From contig JAEZLB010000321.1 in the NCBI GenBank assembly GCA_023435945.1, positions 1 through 7,537 on the forward strand: 7,537 nt of DNA, given 5' to 3'. A program made the translations under genes and the position numbers. The stretch is from Pseudomonadota bacterium (GTDB taxonomy: Bacteria; Pseudomonadota; Gammaproteobacteria; Burkholderiales; Burkholderiaceae_D). Positions within the stretch are counted from its first letter, which is position 1. Each line of letters begins with the position of its first letter. Positions 5,722 to 7,537 of this stretch are shown here, piece after piece. The notes beneath the pieces are model-generated. The model had not been told where the DNA came from. It was given only the letters and a program-made list of their open reading frames with translations, and searched no databases.

Positions 5722-6234
5722 TTACTGCGTCGCCAGTTGCTGGGCTTCATGGGAAGACAGGACTTCCAGCTCCACGCGCGCCAGTCCCTTATGGGAAAAA
5801 CCCAGCGCCTTGGCTGCGCCTTGCGACAGATCGATGATACGGCTATGCAGGTGGGGGCCGCGGTCATTGATACGAACAATGACCGCCTTGCCGTTAGCGA
5901 GATTGGTGACGCGCACCCAGGTTTGAAAAGGAAGCGTTCGATGGGCAGCGGTCATCGCGTGCATGTCGAAAGCTTCGCCGGAGGCGGTTTTCTTGCCGTG
6001 AAAGCGCTTGCCATACCAGCTGCTTAATCCCTGCTGCTTTTGCGGAACGGGTTCTTTCCACTTATCCGGAGAAAGGGCTTGCCGCACTTTGTCCGCACTG
6101 CGCCTGATCGCACTGGCAGGCTTGGCCTCTTGCTCTGGCTCTGGCGCTGCGGTGGACGCCTCGCTTCCGCTGCGTGCCTGCAACGGCATCATTAACGAGG
6201 CCAGGCCGAAGGCAATCACGGAGCGGCGTTTCAC
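5722..6234 (-). CDS. rlpA: RlpA-like septal ring lytic transglycosylase
   Basis: 170-aa exported protein with the RlpA double-psi beta-barrel domain; in Pseudomonas aeruginosa RlpA cleaves peptidoglycan strands lacking stem peptides at division sites. Seen: signal peptide (about 1-20, PLQA), charged Pro/Glu/Ala linker (about 25-65), then GLSSWYGKRFHGKKTASGE, AMTAAHRTLPF, VIVRINDRGP and RIIDLSQGAAKALG. E87, H98 and D124 keep the same spacing as E120, H131 and D157 of the P. aeruginosa enzyme. There is no cysteine at all, so despite the family name it is no lipoprotein, and there is no C-terminal SPOR domain. Start is GTG at 6234 with GGAG 8 nt upstream, 18 nt past the rodA stop: same operon. 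Converges on rsmI. Confidence 0.92.
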   Translation of the reverse strand: MKRRSVIAFGLASLMMPLQARSGSEASTAAPEPEQEAKPASAIRRSADKVRQALSPDKWKEPVPQKQQGLSSWYGKRFHGKKTASGEAFDMHAMTAAHRTLPFQTWVRVTNLANGKAVIVRINDRGPHLHSRIIDLSQGAAKALGFSHKGLARVELEVLSSHEAQQLATQ

Positions 6235-6252
6235 AACTGTCGCTCCAGCACG

Positions 6253-7380
6253 CTAAGTCTGCACCAGTTTCTGGTGACGCCGGATGCTCATCAGCATGCC
6301 GGCCGCTAGCCCCAGCGTGACAAACGCGGTACCGCCATAACTCATGAAGGGCAAGGGTACGCCCACCACTGGCAGAATACCGCTGACCATGCCCATGTTG
6401 ACGAAAGCATAGACGAAGAACATCAGCGTCAGCGCGCCAGCCATCAGGCGGCCGAATACGGTACCGGCGTTGGCGGCAATGGTCAGGCCGCGGCCCAGCA
6501 GCATCAGGTACAGTATCAGCAGGATGATATTGCCGATCAGGCCGAATTCCTCCGAATAGACCGCGAAGATGAAGTCGGTGGTACGTTCGGGAATGAACTG
6601 CAGATGTGACTGGGTGCCTTGCAGCCAGCCCTTGCCTTCGATGCCGCCGGAACCGATGGCAATCGTGGATTGAATAATATGGAAACCCTTGCCCAACGGA
6701 TCGGAAGTCGGATCAAGCAAGGTCATCACGCGGCCGCGCTGGTAATCGTGCATCATGTGCCACATCACGGGCAGGCTGGCTGCACCGGCGATGCCCAAGG
6801 TTGCCAGCACTTTCCAGGGCAAGCCTGCCAGGAAAATCACGCAGAACCCGGACGCCAGCACCAGCAGGGAGGTCCCCAAGTCAGGCTGCTTCAGGATAAA
6901 TGCCACAGGCACCATGAGAATAATGGTTGCCACGATGAATTGCCGCCACCCCAGCTTGCCCTCGTGCTTCTGGAAATACCATGCCAGCATCAATGGCAGC
7001 GAGATTTTGATCAGTTCCGATGGCTGGATCACGATGCCCACATCCACCCAGCGCCGCGCGCCGTTTCGTATCAGGCCGAAAGCCGCCACCGCCGCCAGCA
7101 GAATGAGGCCCAGCGTGTATAGCGGCACGGCCAGCCGCATCAAGACCGGAGGCGGCATCAGAGCCGTCACCCACATCACGATGAAGGCGAGGATGGTATT
7201 TCTTAAATGATCTTCCAGTCGCCCCGGGAAATCGATACCGGCCGAATACATGGTCACGATACTGGCCGACAGGATCAGAAAAATGATCAGCGCCAGCGGA
7301 CCGTCAAAGACCAGCACGTACTGCTTCAACAGGGAGCCCAGGCCTGGCACCGGCCGACGCTCCAATGCCCTTGTATTCAT
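6253..7380 (-). CDS. rodA: Peptidoglycan glycosyltransferase RodA (SEDS family)
   Basis: 375-aa inner-membrane SEDS protein that polymerises lipid II into glycan strands for side-wall elongation, working with PBP2. Seen: about ten hydrophobic segments from residue 28 on; NGARRWVDVG (106-115), QPSELIK (119-125), KQPDLGTS (164-171), the periplasmic loop with GIEGKGWLQGTQSHL (246-260), FIPERTTDFIFAV (262-274) with D269 matching the catalytic-loop aspartate of E. coli RodA (D262 as I recall), and PLPFMSYGGTA (342-352). Length is typical and the pattern fits RodA rather than FtsW, as does the mrdA-rodA-rlpA context. ATG at 7380 overlaps the PBP2 stop (ATGA), with GAGGA upstream inside the PBP2 tail, so coupled translation is likely. 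Confidence 0.97.
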   Translation of the reverse strand: MNTRALERRPVPGLGSLLKQYVLVFDGPLALIIFLILSASIVTMYSAGIDFPGRLEDHLRNTILAFIVMWVTALMPPPVLMRLAVPLYTLGLILLAAVAAFGLIRNGARRWVDVGIVIQPSELIKISLPLMLAWYFQKHEGKLGWRQFIVATIILMVPVAFILKQPDLGTSLLVLASGFCVIFLAGLPWKVLATLGIAGAASLPVMWHMMHDYQRGRVMTLLDPTSDPLGKGFHIIQSTIAIGSGGIEGKGWLQGTQSHLQFIPERTTDFIFAVYSEEFGLIGNIILLILYLMLLGRGLTIAANAGTVFGRLMAGALTLMFFVYAFVNMGMVSGILPVVGVPLPFMSYGGTAFVTLGLAAGMLMSIRRHQKLVQT

Positions 7381-7537
7381 GGCTGTTCTTCCTCTTTCTT
7401 GGCTGGCAATGCAGGCGCCCGCCCGGTCTCGCCAGCCTGGATATCACTCGTGGAAACCGCTTGGACAGGCGTACCGACAACCGGCACCGGAGCATCCGGC
7501 TTGGGAGCGTGCGGCTTGGGTGAGGACGATTTCAGTG
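7377..7537 (-). CDS. mrdA: C-terminal tail of penicillin-binding protein 2 (partial)
   Basis: The last 52 residues of a gene running off the right edge; the stop TGA (7379-7377) overlaps the rodA start. The tail is low complexity: Pro/Lys/Ala-rich at first (KPHAPKPDAPVPV) and ending in the acidic-basic PAKKEEEQP. No catalytic domain is inside the window, so the identity as PBP2 (the transpeptidase partner of RodA) rests on context: a gene overlapping rodA by ATGA is nearly always mrdA. The other two frames on this strand meet stops, and the tail frame is the only one leading into rodA. Such disordered extensions after the transpeptidase domain are likely periplasmic. Confidence 0.75.
   Translation of the reverse strand, partial: LKSSSPKPHAPKPDAPVPVVGTPVQAVSTSDIQAGETGRAPALPAKKEEEQP

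Noticed and set aside
1..7537. Mobile element, CRISPR array, tRNA or rRNA
   Set aside because: No transposase or integrase motif, no regularly spaced repeats, no tRNA-like cloverleaf with TTCGA-type arm and no rRNA sequence was recognised on either strand; nearly all bases lie in housekeeping genes.

Overview
The window reads as ordinary chromosome of a betaproteobacterium. Burkholderiales, and within it an Oxalobacteraceae-like genome (Herminiimonas/Janthinobacterium type), is an inference from the lipoyl synthase sequence and the gene order; no rRNA or other taxonomic marker is present. I see no mobile element, tRNA, rRNA or CRISPR array. Coding density is high and nine complete genes plus one partial gene are supported.

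Left part (1-1800): lipA (+) encodes lipoyl synthase. It converges on a membrane-anchored thioredoxin-fold protein gene (tlpA-like, -). A bidirectional hairpin terminator lies between them. The tlpA-like gene has its own consensus -10 box and is separated from the next minus-strand operon by a second strong terminator.

Centre (1803-5700): this is the yraL-yraM-yraN-yraO-yraP block known from E. coli. rsmI (+) is divergent from lpoA - yraN - diaA-like SIS gene - dolP (all -). lpoA and yraN overlap by 4 bp (GTGA), the SIS gene and dolP overlap by 8 bp, and a 12-bp perfect stem terminator follows dolP. rsmI methylates 16S rRNA. The others concern the envelope (LpoA-like activator of penicillin-binding proteins, DolP outer-membrane lipoprotein), a nuclease-fold protein (YraN) and a sugar-isomerase-fold protein with an altered active site.

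Right part (5722-7537): mrdA (PBP2, only its tail is present) - rodA - rlpA on the minus strand, the cell-elongation cassette. mrdA and rodA overlap by ATGA and rodA to rlpA is an 18-nt gap, so one operon is likely. It converges on rsmI with a 21-nt gap and no visible terminator.

Taken together, most of the window serves peptidoglycan synthesis and outer-membrane upkeep. No undescribed multi-gene system is evident. The points most worth checking are the non-canonical active site of the SIS protein, the short LpoA homologue without lipobox or TPR domain, a possible near-leaderless internal promoter before the SIS gene, a 15-bp out-of-frame direct repeat at its 3' end, and an inverted repeat at the start of rsmI.
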